From Myxococcota bacterium (GTDB lineage Bacteria > Myxococcota_A > UBA9160 > UBA4427): a stretch of DNA of 64,000 bases. The stretch is taken from NCBI GenBank assembly GCA_028823175.1, contig JAPKBZ010000001.1, forward strand, positions 32,350 through 96,349. Direction: 5' to 3'. The position numbers and the translations under genes are program-made. Shown in pieces: positions 53,764 through 63,238 of this stretch; the stretch's first letter is position 1, and every line of letters starts with the position of its first letter. The notes below the pieces were generated by a model. That model did no database searches. It worked only from the letters and a program-made list of their open reading frames with translations, and had not been told where the DNA came from.

Positions 53764-54261
53764 TCAGTCCATGGGTCGGGGAGACAGCTTGAAGACCCAG
53801 AAGCGATCCCAATCCTCGGCGCTGGGATCTGCTCCGAAGTCGGCGGCCTCAAGGTTGTATTTGTGCGCGGCGAGCAGTCCGACGCGTTGCCAGGTCTTAC
53901 GGTCTTCGACTCGCTTGAGTTGAATCGGGTAGCGAATGCCCTCGATGCGGACGATGGCACGGCCATCTTTGCTCGCTTCGTGGGGCCACTTTTTCCAGAT
54001 CGGTAAATTCATGAATCCGGCGGGAACAAAGAGAGAGCCGTCGTGAAGGATCACCCAGGTCTTGCGCGAGCGGGGAGGTTCAATGAGCTGGAACTCGATC
54101 GTGTCAAGGTCGGCGGCGAACGAGAAGTCGACCCCCTCGGAGGCCAGCAACGGCCCGGAGGTCAAAGGCCCCCCGGCCACAATGCCCAGCGGTCCATCGC
54201 TCCAGCGAGCAACGCCGAAGAGCAGGAGACCAGCGGTGGCGATCGCGAGCAAAACCTTCAC
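53764..54261 (-). CDS. Small exported protein of unknown function
   Basis: 165 residues from GTG 54261, with GAGGAGAAGG upstream. One N-terminal hydrophobic helix (LLAIATAGLLLFGVARW) serves as signal or anchor. The rest is beta-rich: TWVILHDGSLFVPAGF, WPHEASKDGRAIVRIEGIRY and RKTWQRVGLLAAHKYNL. It faintly resembles split-barrel flavin/F420-binding proteins, but no diagnostic motif is present. It lies 80 bp downstream of the selenoprotein gene on the same strand and could be in its operon. Confidence 0.65.
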   Translation of the reverse strand: MKVLLAIATAGLLLFGVARWSDGPLGIVAGGPLTSGPLLASEGVDFSFAADLDTIEFQLIEPPRSRKTWVILHDGSLFVPAGFMNLPIWKKWPHEASKDGRAIVRIEGIRYPIQLKRVEDRKTWQRVGLLAAHKYNLEAADFGADPSAEDWDRFWVFKLSPRPMD

Positions 54262-54341
54262 TTGCCCTTCTCCTCAATGAACCGCTTCGCCTACGAGCCG
54301 TTTCGCCAATGATGCCAGAAAGGGACCGAGGATCAAACTAG

Positions 54342-55283
54342 CTACTCGGCCCCTACGCAGCTGCCGCAGCCGCCCTGTCGGTGCTGCGCCTCGGCCTCGA
54401 TCTGGTCGGACGGGAGTTGGTATTGGGGAGTGTCGAGTCGGGGTGTGCGAAAATCACCTTCAGGGGCGTCCGCGCTCGATGCTCCTCCCCGCATGGGATC
54501 TTTTCGCCAGGTTGCGTCGTCGGACCAGCGCTCGTCGAGAATTTTGATCCCCCCGGGTTCCCGGAGTTCGTGGAAGGCAGCCAGGGCGCTTTTGATCAGC
54601 CTTTTCTGCATTTCCGGTTCGTTCTTCTTGCCCGTGGTATGGCCGAGCGGAAAGTCGACGAAGGCCGCCCGAGGCGCCCCCACCGAACGCGTGATGGAAA
54701 GTGCACTCGTCATGCAGAGCGTGGGAATTCCGGCCTCTTCGAGTTGCCTGGCGATCAGTCCGACCGACTGATGGCATACGGGTCAGACCGGAACCAGAAG
54801 CGCGATATCAGGCCGTTGGTCGACGACACGTTCCACCAGGGCGGGCGCGAGTTCCTCGCGCACTTTGCGCGCGGAGTAGATGCCGCCCATGAACGTGAAG
54901 GCCTCTGGGGCGATCGACCCGAGGCTTCCCTCGTCGATGAGTGATCGCAGGCTATCCACGGGGAAGACCACGCCCGGATCCTCGCGGGCATCGGTCAGGT
55001 CGTAAGCGAAGTGGCTGATTCGAAGGTCTTCGCTCGGGACGGACGTGTCGATCACCCGGTACGAGGCGTCGTCCTTGTAGTGGAAGGCGCGTTGACCTCG
55101 CCGGTAGATTCCGCCGGATGCCAGGAGCGCGATCTTGGCTTCGTGCAAGGGAACTTCGGCGGGAGACCAGGGTGGAGTTCCCGAGCTTTCGACCCACTGG
55201 TAGGGCGGAAAGCCCAGGGCATCGTAGTTCGCGCGGGTTTCCGCGATGTAGTCGACGGGTTCCCCCGCTTGAGTCTCGCTCAT
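54342..55283 (-). CDS. Selenoprotein of the glycine/betaine/sarcosine reductase selenoprotein B-like family, in-frame UGA read as Sec167
   Basis: 313 residues if TGA at 54785-54783 (minus) is selenocysteine. Conventional reading stops after 166 residues, yet the same frame continues without another stop to 54342 and the join reads LLVPV-U-PVCHQSVG, then AGIPTL, PRAAFVDFPLGHTTG and QKRLIKSALAAF, all typical of GrdB/PrdB-like proteins. U-P-V-C is a selenolthiol redox motif. The N-terminal half (SHFAYDLTDAREDPGVVFPV, MGGIYSARKV) also fits. The tail ends in GGCGSCVGAE, a second CxxC-like site. A hairpin just after the UGA supports recoding. A GGGAG site precedes the ATG. Substrate unknown; likely a thiol/selenol oxidoreductase. 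Sec machinery must lie elsewhere. Confidence 0.85.
54754..54772 (-). promoter_or_regulatory. Candidate bacterial SECIS hairpin in the selenoprotein mRNA
   Basis: On the mRNA, 10 nt after the UGA, ATCAGUC pairs perfectly with GACUGAU around the 5-nt loop GGUCG. Distance and size fit bacterial SECIS elements bound by SelB, and the GGUC in the loop matches the apical loop of the E. coli fdhF element. No bulged U is evident in the stem. Confidence 0.75.
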
Positions 55284-55372
55284 CTATGGCTCCCTGATCG
55301 GGCTGGGGGAGGCGCCTCGAGTGTTATGGAATTGCGATCCTAACCCATGGGCCAGGGAGATCCTAGGCTTCC

Positions 55373-55759
55373 TCAGCCGAGAAGGGCCAGGCTTGCTCCC
55401 AGGATTGCGCCGAGTAGGAGTACCGCCTGAGCGACAAAGCCGATGACAAAGCCGAAGGCTCGCTTGCTAGGATCCCCGACATATCCCCTGTAATAGAGGA
55501 TACGTCCGACGATAAAGATGAGCCCCAAGAGCGCCGCGAAGTTCGGATTCCAGAAGTGTTGGAAGAGCAGGATCGAAGGCACGAAAATGATCAACTGCTC
55601 AAGGGTGTTCTGCTGTACCCGGTATTTGCGCTCGAAATCGGGGTGCCCGACGATCGCCGGTGCCTCGACCCCATGCTGGGCTCGGGCTTTCCCAGTGAGC
55701 ATTCCAAAGGCTAGATATTCGAGCAACGCGAGCCCCACGACGAGCAAGACCAAGTCCAT
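55373..55759 (-). CDS. MAPEG-family membrane protein
   Basis: 128 residues from ATG 55759, chosen for AAGGAG upstream. Four helices and the glutathione-site motif KYRVQQNTLEQLIIF (R-x-x-N-x-x-E pattern) plus RILYYRGYVGDPSKR identify membrane-associated eicosanoid/glutathione metabolism proteins. They act as trimers on lipid-soluble electrophiles or hydroperoxides using glutathione. It sits between the TauE/SafE and selenoprotein genes on one strand, in a thiol-redox neighbourhood. Confidence 0.9.
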   Translation of the reverse strand: MDLVLLVVGLALLEYLAFGMLTGKARAQHGVEAPAIVGHPDFERKYRVQQNTLEQLIIFVPSILLFQHFWNPNFAALLGLIFIVGRILYYRGYVGDPSKRAFGFVIGFVAQAVLLLGAILGASLALLG

Positions 55760-55841
55760 GATTTCTCCTTTGAACGGTGAGGTGAGGGTCGAGCCCCGAT
55801 TTGAAAATCTCTCGGGCAATAGAAGCCAGCCTCATAGTGCC

Positions 55842-56561
55842 TTAGGCCGCTCGGTAAATCACCCAGACCCCCGACAAGAGCGAGAGAATCAGAATGATGG
55901 GGCGGATTGCGCGCTCGGGAAGTCGGTTCTGGAGAAGGATTGAGAGCAGGAAGCCCACGGCCATGGCGGGGCTAAGCAAGAGGCTGAGCTTGAATTCGCT
56001 CCAGCCGAAGCGCCCTACAGCGGCCAGAGCGAGTAGTGAGAACCCGACACCCAGCACGAAATACCCCGAGAGGGTCGCCCGGAGCCGATCGAGTCCGGAA
56101 TGCTGGTAGAGCAATGCCATGGGCGGGCCCCCGATGGCGGAGATGGTTCCCATTAGCCCAGAGAGCAGGCCCGCCAAGCCGGCGGAGAGCGGGCTCAGGC
56201 GGAGCTGAATCCCCGCAGCGCTGAGCCCGACCCCAGTCAAGACGAAGAGCCCAAAGGCGAGGTCAAACGCTTGGGCCGAACTCACGGCGAGAAAAAGGGC
56301 GGCCAGGGCGGTTCCCAACGCTCGGCCGAGCAGGGAATAGCGCAGCCCGGAGAAGTCGATGGCCGCACGGTCCCGAAGAGCGACCGCTCCCGTGAGAACC
56401 ACCCCCGAAGCGATCAACGGACCCGGAATGAGTTCCGGGGCGAGGATCATCAGGGGGGGAGCCGCGATCAGCGCCATCCCAAAGCCCGCAGCGCCCTGTA
56501 GGGCAGCGCCCAGAGCGACTATGGCGAGGACCAGAGCGAGCGTCGTGGGGTCGTCGGGCAC
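55842..56561 (-). CDS. TauE/SafE (TSUP) family membrane transporter
   Basis: 239 residues from GTG 56561. The frame is open to 56810, but that lies inside the upstream GST gene. About eight helices. LGAALQGAAGFGMALIAAPP is the family start and LLSGLMGTISAIGGPPMALL the mirrored second signature. Relatives export sulfite, sulfoacetate or other sulfur anions, or import organosulfonates. Spaced 52 bp after the GST gene on the same strand. Confidence 0.88.
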   Translation of the reverse strand: MPDDPTTLALVLAIVALGAALQGAAGFGMALIAAPPLMILAPELIPGPLIASGVVLTGAVALRDRAAIDFSGLRYSLLGRALGTALAALFLAVSSAQAFDLAFGLFVLTGVGLSAAGIQLRLSPLSAGLAGLLSGLMGTISAIGGPPMALLYQHSGLDRLRATLSGYFVLGVGFSLLALAAVGRFGWSEFKLSLLLSPAMAVGFLLSILLQNRLPERAIRPIILILSLLSGVWVIYRAA

Positions 56562-56613
56562 GGCGAAGCACTCTAGCCGATCTTCGATGGGCGTGGTGCG
56601 CGCGCCTCGCTGG

Positions 56614-57642
56614 CTAGGCGCTCTTTTCTCGGGTGGCGATGGAGTCACCCAGCAGGGCGACCAGGCCGGGGTCGTTTGCTTTGGCTTCGCGAAGTCTCTC
56701 GGTGCCTCGACGGACGGTGGGGTGCTCGTGGTTCCAAATGCCCCTGGAATAACTTTCTCGAGCGAAGAGGTTGTCCCGGTAAGCTGCGACGCGCTCTCGC
56801 CGGCCTTCACCGAGGAAGACGTCGGCGAAGTCGGCTTCCCGCATTCGGTCGAAAATCACCACCCAGCTGATATCGGCAAGGCTGAAGAAGTCGCCCAGAA
56901 TCCAAGGGCCTTGGGATTTCTCCAACTGCGTTTCAAGGTCGTCGAGGTGGCGGTTCATGTGTTGGATGGAGCGCTCGATCGTTTGGGCCAGAGGCTTGAT
57001 TTTCGCTAGCCGCCCGAGGCCAGCCGCCTTCATCAGAAGAAAGAGAAAGGGTCGAAAACGAAGTCGGTGGAAGAGCAGGCCCACCAAAATTCGGCGAATC
57101 GGAATTTCCTTGAGCATCGAACAGAAGAGCGGGAGTGTGATGCCAGGGACGCAGTTGCCCGCGCTTTCGGCCATGGCGAGGATGGGGTTGTCTCCGGTGA
57201 GGGAGGCCCGGTCGACCCAGAGCTGCATTTCTCGACTCCGCTCCTCTTCCTCGGGAACGAGTGATTCGGAACCCTCGCCCGCATGATCAGCGGCATAGCG
57301 AATCTGTTCGTGGGATTCGTAGACAGGATGCCCGTGGTGGAGAAGGACAGGCACCGTGCCTTCGGGATTGATGGCGAGGAAATGTCGGGAGAGGGTCTCG
57401 TAGGAGCCTGTCTCGATCAAGTCGATCGGATGACTCTCATAGTCGAGATCGAGTTCGGCCATGCAGACCCGAATTTTTTTCGAGCAGAGTGAAAAGGCAT
57501 TGTGGTAGAGCTCAAATTCCTGTTCGTGGGGCAGCTCGATAGAGGGCTGGTAGCCTGGGCTCACGGCGTGGGTACGGCGTTTCCGGTTTTCCCAAAACCA
57601 CCATCCGAAGCCCCCCGTCAGAATCAACACCAGTTCGAGCAT
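56614..57642 (-). CDS. Membrane-anchored glutathione S-transferase-like protein
   Basis: 342 residues from ATG 57642 (a TTG at 57666 is also open). A short N-terminal helix (LELVLILTGGFGWWFWE) may anchor it. Then comes a GST thioredoxin-like domain (FELYHNAFSLCSKKIRVCMA with a Ser-Leu-Cys near the active site; LAINPEGTVPVLLHHGHPVYES with cis-Pro and the glutathione-binding ES). The C-terminal helical domain is extended by about 60 residues with basic helices (LFHRLRFRPFLFLLMKAAGL). GSTs with an N-terminal membrane segment are uncommon. It heads a group with TauE/SafE, MAPEG and selenoprotein. Confidence 0.87.
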   Translation of the reverse strand: MLELVLILTGGFGWWFWENRKRRTHAVSPGYQPSIELPHEQEFELYHNAFSLCSKKIRVCMAELDLDYESHPIDLIETGSYETLSRHFLAINPEGTVPVLLHHGHPVYESHEQIRYAADHAGEGSESLVPEEEERSREMQLWVDRASLTGDNPILAMAESAGNCVPGITLPLFCSMLKEIPIRRILVGLLFHRLRFRPFLFLLMKAAGLGRLAKIKPLAQTIERSIQHMNRHLDDLETQLEKSQGPWILGDFFSLADISWVVIFDRMREADFADVFLGEGRRERVAAYRDNLFARESYSRGIWNHEHPTVRRGTERLREAKANDPGLVALLGDSIATREKSA

Positions 57643-57772
57643 TTTTTCGCCTCGACTTCTGTTCAAGTGTCTCTCGGTCGCCGGTTCACTTACCCCGCGA
57701 GAGGAAGAGTATCGAAAGGCTTCGACACTTTCATTTCCCGTACTTTTCGCGCAGGCCGTTGCCTCTCGCTAC

Positions 57773-60085
57773 TCAGGGAGAGACGATTTTTTCGGGTTTC
57801 CGAAGGAGCTGAGCTTTGAAGACTTCGGGGTTCGAGGTGGGCTGCTTGCAGACTTTGTTCTGGCAGACATAGGCGGTCGTCAGATCGTTCAGAGCGGTTT
57901 TGTAGCGAAGCAGAGGAACCTTCCCTTCTTGTTCTTCGCGTTCCTTTCCATCTGAGACGATGGCAACCACCCGGTTGGGGACGAAGGTTTCTCGCAGGAC
58001 TCCGATGAGGCTCTCGGCGTCATCGTTGCTGCCCTTGATAAGGAAAACTTCTTTCGGGGTATCCAAAGCGAAATCCAGGGCGATGAGGAGCCCCGGCACA
58101 CGGGTCGGGTTCTTGCGAATCGTTTCACCCTCGGAGGCCAGAATTTGCAGGCCTTGGCTCCTCAACGTTGGGTTGTCGGTCAGGGCACTCAGGCGAAAGA
58201 GGTTCAGGGCGGCAACAGCATTTCCCGATGGAATGGCATTGTCGCGTACGGGTTTCGATCGGACGAGAACGATCTCCGCATCGTCCGCTGTACGGAAATA
58301 TCCGCCGAGGGGGTCAGCGTAATGCGCATCGAGGACGGTTTGGAGAATTAGCGCAGCGTCGAGCCAGCGAGGCTCTGAAGAGGCCTCGTAGAGGTCGAGA
58401 AGCCCAGCGATGAGAAAAGCGTAGTCGCCCAGGAAAGCGGGGCCGGCGGCTTGTCCATCTAACCAAACGCGATGGAGTCGGTTTCCCGAGCGCATATTTT
58501 TCAAGATGAACTCAGCAGCATCCCGTGCTGCCGACAAATAGGCGGGCCGGTTCAGTGCGAACCCGGCTCGGGCTAGAGCCGAGATCATCAAGCCGTTCCA
58601 CTCGACGATGACCTTTTCGTCTCGAAGTGGAGCAGGGCGGAGCGCCCTCGCTCGGAGGAGCTGGACTCGCGCCTTCGCCGTATTCTCCAGTAGGACGGAG
58701 GGCTGGATCTTGAGCTCTTGGGAGAGTTCTCCGAGGTCGCGCCAAGTGCGTAGGACGCTTCGGCCTTCGACATCGCCCGTCGTACCGACCCCGAACCACG
58801 CGCGTGTTTGCTTCCCGAGTTGGGGGCCAAGTATTGAGTCGATTTCAGAGGGTGTCCAGGTGAAGAAAAGCCCCTCTTCCATTTCGCCGTCTGGCCCTGC
58901 ACTGTCGGCGTCTGTGGCCGAGTAAAACCCTCCTCTGGGGGACCGGAGTTCCCTGATCGCATAGTCGAGGGTGGATACCGTGACTTCCGCGAATAAAGGC
59001 TTTGCGGTTTTCTGCCAGGCTTCGGTATAGGCAAGAGAGATCAGCGCCTGGTCGTAGAGCATTTTTTCGAAATGCGGGACAACCCAGCGCTCATCGGTGG
59101 AATAGCGGTGGAAACCGCCACCGAGATGGTCTCGGATCCCTCCAGTCGCCATGGCATCAAGCGTCTTGGTCACCATGGCTAGGGATTTCTGATCCCCGCT
59201 CTTTTCGTGCCATCGGAGGAGCAAAGGAAGTGGAAGGCTTGATGGAAATTTCATCCGGCCACGCAAGCCACCCCAATCGGGGTCAAATCGTTCGGAGTAG
59301 ATTTGGGCCGCGCTTGCGAGGCTGGCCGCCGTGGGAGACGAACTGGCCTGGCTGGCATTGCCGGATAGGCGCAGGGTCAATTCCTTCGCGACGGCTTTTG
59401 CATGGGCTTGGAAGCGCTTCGGGTCCTTGGTGTACTGCTCTGATATTTGGGCGAGCATCTCTTTGAATCCCGGCCGGCCGCGTTGGCTTCGGGGAGGGAA
59501 ATACGTGCCCCCATAGAAGGGGGTCCGGTCGGGGTTGACCCAGAGATTGAGGGGCCAGCCCCCGCTGATCCCCATGGCTTCCACCGCGCCGAGGTAGACC
59601 GCGTCGATATCGGGCCTCGCTTCCCGGTCAACTTTGATCGCCACGAAATGGGCATTCAGAAACTCCGCGACTTCTGGGTCATCGAAGGATTCCTCCTCCA
59701 TGACATGGCACCAGTGGCAAGTCGAATACCCGATGCTGACGAAGACGGGGACGCCTCGCTCGCGAGCCTCGGTGAAGGCTTCATCGCCCCAGGGATGCCA
59801 GTTAACGGGGTTGTGAGCGTGCTGCTGGAGGTACGGGCTCGCTTCGAGCAAGAGGCGGTTGGAGTAGGTGGGCGAGCCGTCTTTGTCGAGGTTCTTCGTT
59901 CGCGGGACATAATCGGCCCCCATTTCCTGAAGCTTCTTCGCCAATGTTGCTTGGAGAGAGGCGGAGAAGGGGAGGGCGCCGGGAGGGGAAACGAAGGCTC
60001 TGCTGCCCTGACCGAGGGCCGTCTGGGGGAAGGCTGCCGAGAACGAGAGGATCAAGAAGGCGAGAAAGGTCGCTCCCCGAACCAT
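57773..60085 (-). CDS. DUF255 thioredoxin-domain protein (YyaL/SSP411 type) with signal peptide
   Basis: 770 residues from ATG 60085, which begins a clean Sec signal ([20 protein letters not shown], cleavage near ALGQG). ATG 60133 would overlap the upstream gene. The N-terminal domain carries [29 protein letters not shown] and the active site [14 protein letters not shown] (C123/C126), diagnostic of DUF255. The remainder is an alpha/alpha barrel related to N-acylglucosamine 2-epimerases ([34 protein letters not shown]). Most relatives of about 670 residues are cytoplasmic, so export is notable. The exact reaction is unknown. Confidence 0.9.
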   Translation of the reverse strand: MVRGATFLAFLILSFSAAFPQTALGQGSRAFVSPPGALPFSASLQATLAKKLQEMGADYVPRTKNLDKDGSPTYSNRLLLEASPYLQQHAHNPVNWHPWGDEAFTEARERGVPVFVSIGYSTCHWCHVMEEESFDDPEVAEFLNAHFVAIKVDREARPDIDAVYLGAVEAMGISGGWPLNLWVNPDRTPFYGGTYFPPRSQRGRPGFKEMLAQISEQYTKDPKRFQAHAKAVAKELTLRLSGNASQASSSPTAASLASAAQIYSERFDPDWGGLRGRMKFPSSLPLPLLLRWHEKSGDQKSLAMVTKTLDAMATGGIRDHLGGGFHRYSTDERWVVPHFEKMLYDQALISLAYTEAWQKTAKPLFAEVTVSTLDYAIRELRSPRGGFYSATDADSAGPDGEMEEGLFFTWTPSEIDSILGPQLGKQTRAWFGVGTTGDVEGRSVLRTWRDLGELSQELKIQPSVLLENTAKARVQLLRARALRPAPLRDEKVIVEWNGLMISALARAGFALNRPAYLSAARDAAEFILKNMRSGNRLHRVWLDGQAAGPAFLGDYAFLIAGLLDLYEASSEPRWLDAALILQTVLDAHYADPLGGYFRTADDAEIVLVRSKPVRDNAIPSGNAVAALNLFRLSALTDNPTLRSQGLQILASEGETIRKNPTRVPGLLIALDFALDTPKEVFLIKGSNDDAESLIGVLRETFVPNRVVAIVSDGKEREEQEGKVPLLRYKTALNDLTTAYVCQNKVCKQPTSNPEVFKAQLLRKPEKIVSP

Positions 60086-60110
60086 GAATCCCGATGATGC
60101 AGGAAATGGC

Positions 60111-62939
60111 CTAGTGGGTCTCTGGCTGGTCATGGTTTCGGAGTTTATTTCCTTGTAGCCACGAGATGCCAGAGACGAGGAGGAAGAGCGCGACGATGCC
60201 GGGAAACCAATCCGAAAGAGGGACTGCGGGTGCCAGGCCAGGGTCTGAAATGATAGTCGACAAGATTGTACCCGCGACCACAATGACGTTCCCGTCGGCG
60301 TGCCCGGTGGCGCCTAGGGAAGCCAGGGTAGCATTCGCCGAAATCTCTGCGGCCATCGAGAGAGCGACGTCGGCGGCTGTCTCGCCCGGAAGGGTCGTGA
60401 TGATCACGCTTTCGCCTTCGATGACGAATTCAACCGTGCCCCCCGCTGCGACCCCCTGGAAGGTGTAGGACTCCTCGATTCGGCATGTTTGCGAACAGCC
60501 GTCCAGGTCGATCAGGTTGGCATCGTCGCATTGGTCTCCGGCATTCGTCACCCCATCGGCGCAGAACTCGGAGCAGGTGGCGGGCAGGGTGAAGTCCTCG
60601 CTGGTGGATATATTCGACGGGTTCGTTGAAACCGTGGCGGCTGCACCAAGACCTCTTTTAGCGAACGCCCGCCAAAGCAGGCACTGGTTGATCTCATCAG
60701 TGGCATTCGATTCAGCCAGCAGAATCGCATCCCTGGCTTCGATAAAGGTGGGGTTGCAAGCCTGAAGCTTGAGCCCGTCCATGACCAACTGCAGGGCTAG
60801 GTTGTTTCCACCGGTACCCTCATAGATATCTGGGTCAAATCCGTGCGCGTCAACGAGTTGCCAAAAGGCTTCCCAAAGAGCCGTTGCCCAGATCTCGCCC
60901 ACGCCGTGGGGCTGGTTTGCCGTCTCAATATCGACGAGGGTGAGAGTGTTGTCCGCCATGTCTGTGCTGTAGGGCTGGCTGCGAAGACCCTGCCCGTTGG
61001 GCGGCTGCGACAGAATATAGCTTCCGAGGAGACGAGTCTCCGTGCCGACGTCGCCGACTCGGGTTCCAAGGAAGAGAGCGAAGAAATCGCTCCACCCCTC
61101 CCCCATCCCGCTACTTTGGGTTGCCGACAGGCATCCCGTATTGCCTGCCCCTCCGGTGAGCCTGTTGCTGACGCCGTGCCCGTATTCGTGGAGGATGATG
61201 CCCGCATCCATCGAACCATCTCGCATGACCGAGGGGTTGAGGTTTACATCAACAGAGCCGAGATGAGATCGGATCAGCGCTCCATCGCTCTGCCCGATAA
61301 AAATGGAAGGGATCGTGATGGACGCGTTCGTGCCTCCCATACTGAGGAGGCCATCGCCGACATTATTGGCCACGATCACAGCGGTCGCTCCGGCCGCCTG
61401 GGCATTCGCCACCTTATCGACAAAATCGCAACTCCCTCGATCGACTAAGGCGATATTTCCATTGACGGAAGCCGAGTTGGTGAGCGCCGAGCAGGCATCG
61501 GTCGAGCTTGGGCCGGCGGGGTTTTCAGAGTCGAGGCCCGCGACGACAGAGCCCCCGAGAGCGGGGTTCGGCAATTCAGGGCCAAAGGCTGGCGCGGTTG
61601 CGGAGTAAACGCCTGCGATGGGGGCGGGCGAGATGACAGCCAACTGTACGGCGCCGGTCCAAAGGAACATTTCCATTATGCCCTTGAATCCGTCCGGCGG
61701 AGTTCCGAATTGAGCGTTATTCGTTCCTCCACCGTCGTGGGCATCGGCCCTAACCTGGTCGCCGCCGATCCCGCCGCGACCGTAGTTGTTGACTTGGAAG
61801 TTCCCGCTGGCTTCGTCGAACCCGTACTGATAGAAGAGGTCGTGAGCGACATTATTCCAGTAGAAGAGGTTGGCTATCGAGGCCGATTGGTAGGCGGAGG
61901 GGGGAAGAGTCGGGTCGAAGGGAAAATCGAAAACCAGCCCCGGGCCCCCGTCTGGCCGGGTGCCGCCTGTATCGTTGGCATCTTCGTCTTCCTGGGCGTC
62001 GACGTTATTTCCCCGTGTATCGGTAAATTCTGCCCCAGGGATTCCGTTCGTATCATGCCAGCCGTAGGGAGAGGGTATGGGCGCATTGACCAGCGAGGGT
62101 GGTGAGGTAATGACGTGAGGTCCCTCGTCGGGTGTCAAGACCGGTGGTGGACCAAAAACCCTGTAGGTCTCGTGCGCGATCCAATCGACTTTACCGAGCA
62201 GTTCCCCGGTTTCGGAGTCGACCTGAATATTCCACCAGTGTCGGCCATCGGGCGTTCGGATGACGAAATCCCATGCGAGCCGGAGTTGTTCGCCCACGGG
62301 TTGGTAGACGAGCTTTGCGGGGATCGGATCTTGTGAGAGACTGCCGCCCTCCAGGACTCTGGGTTGCATGGGTCCCGGGGTCGATTCCAGTAGAGTGATC
62401 TCGCTGGGAGCGGATAGGCCCAGGAGTGGAGCGACCAGGGAGAGAGCATCCTCGGCATCCAATTCGGGATCGAGACGGTTGATGCGCCCACGCGCGCCGA
62501 GAATGAAATCGCTCCAGCGCCCCACGACTCGGCCATCCTCTCGGACCGCCAGACCCATGTTGGCCCCGCGAATCGCGACGCCCCCGATGCGTTGCCGGAG
62601 ATTCATGTGGGTCGTCGCGTTGTGTTTTGATTCGTGTCCTTCGTATTCGAAATCTTCGACGTCTTCGAGCTCGAGGTCGAGACTCTCGTGTTGGAGGTAG
62701 ACGTGCTCGTGGGTCATGGAGCGATAGCGCTCCCTGCGCCCTTCTCCATCGTGGCCCCGGCCACGTCGGTCGGCGAAAACTTGTGAGGGAAACGCCATAC
62801 AAAAAATTGCCAACAGGAAAAACGCAGAGCCAATCCGCGCCCCGAGAAGCGCGGTTTTTCGGCGATCGTTCTGCCGAGGCGGGGCGCCCCAGGTGCGCAC
62901 GGACAAAACCGCGGCGACTGACAAAATTCTTAAAGCCAT
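60111..62939 (-). CDS. Secreted M36 (fungalysin-type) metallopeptidase with PA insert, Cys-rich repeat and C-terminal sorting tail
   Basis: 942 residues. A long N-terminus ends in signal-like [18 protein letters not shown], followed by a propeptide (about 60-290). The M36 catalytic domain has zinc motif [13 protein letters not shown] (near 584-588) and third ligand region [16 protein letters not shown] domain is inserted at about 440-565 ([20 protein letters not shown]). Then comes a Cys-rich repeat ([20 protein letters not shown]) typical of Myxococcota surface proteins. The C-terminus VPLSDW plus hydrophobic helix plus basic residues resembles IPTL-CTERM sorting signals. It probably is a cell-surface or secreted protease. 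The DUF255 gene starts 25 bp downstream. Confidence 0.92.
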   Translation of the reverse strand: MALRILSVAAVLSVRTWGAPPRQNDRRKTALLGARIGSAFFLLAIFCMAFPSQVFADRRGRGHDGEGRRERYRSMTHEHVYLQHESLDLELEDVEDFEYEGHESKHNATTHMNLRQRIGGVAIRGANMGLAVREDGRVVGRWSDFILGARGRINRLDPELDAEDALSLVAPLLGLSAPSEITLLESTPGPMQPRVLEGGSLSQDPIPAKLVYQPVGEQLRLAWDFVIRTPDGRHWWNIQVDSETGELLGKVDWIAHETYRVFGPPPVLTPDEGPHVITSPPSLVNAPIPSPYGWHDTNGIPGAEFTDTRGNNVDAQEDEDANDTGGTRPDGGPGLVFDFPFDPTLPPSAYQSASIANLFYWNNVAHDLFYQYGFDEASGNFQVNNYGRGGIGGDQVRADAHDGGGTNNAQFGTPPDGFKGIMEMFLWTGAVQLAVISPAPIAGVYSATAPAFGPELPNPALGGSVVAGLDSENPAGPSSTDACSALTNSASVNGNIALVDRGSCDFVDKVANAQAAGATAVIVANNVGDGLLSMGGTNASITIPSIFIGQSDGALIRSHLGSVDVNLNPSVMRDGSMDAGIILHEYGHGVSNRLTGGAGNTGCLSATQSSGMGEGWSDFFALFLGTRVGDVGTETRLLGSYILSQPPNGQGLRSQPYSTDMADNTLTLVDIETANQPHGVGEIWATALWEAFWQLVDAHGFDPDIYEGTGGNNLALQLVMDGLKLQACNPTFIEARDAILLAESNATDEINQCLLWRAFAKRGLGAAATVSTNPSNISTSEDFTLPATCSEFCADGVTNAGDQCDDANLIDLDGCSQTCRIEESYTFQGVAAGGTVEFVIEGESVIITTLPGETAADVALSMAAEISANATLASLGATGHADGNVIVVAGTILSTIISDPGLAPAVPLSDWFPGIVALFLLVSGISWLQGNKLRNHDQPETH

Positions 62940-63238
62940 CGTTCCCCTAAGACACAGAGTGCTTCAGCGGGTTCACCTCAAAGGAAATCTAATCCGGGGC
63001 GCGGAAACCGGAACTCGCTCGGTGTAAACCCTCAAAGAGTCTATCGGCAGACGGTGTCGCCGACACAAGAAACTGACACGTCATTGACTGAATTTGTGGT
63101 CTTGGGGGCTCCCGCTCGGGGGCGCCAGAAGGGTGCAGGAATTTTTGACCGACTTGCGCTCTCCCTGCGTCCGATTCGCACATGCCTCGCCGGCCCCGGC
63201 TTGGGGGCGCCCAGGGGGAGAGCCGGATTAGGGCGTCG
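62940..63238. other. Intergenic region, no supported gene
   Basis: About 300 bp between two minus-strand genes. Open frames here have no recognisable product. It should contain the protease promoter and perhaps the end of the dehydrogenase transcript. Short GC-rich partial repeats (GGGGGCTCCC, GGGGGCGCC) occur, but no clear terminator. Confidence 0.4.

Noticed and set aside
54342..54713. Separate small gene starting at ATG 54713
   Set aside because: It is in frame with the upstream gene across a single TGA and the 23 codons before the ATG continue the family sequence, so it is the C-terminal half of the selenoprotein.
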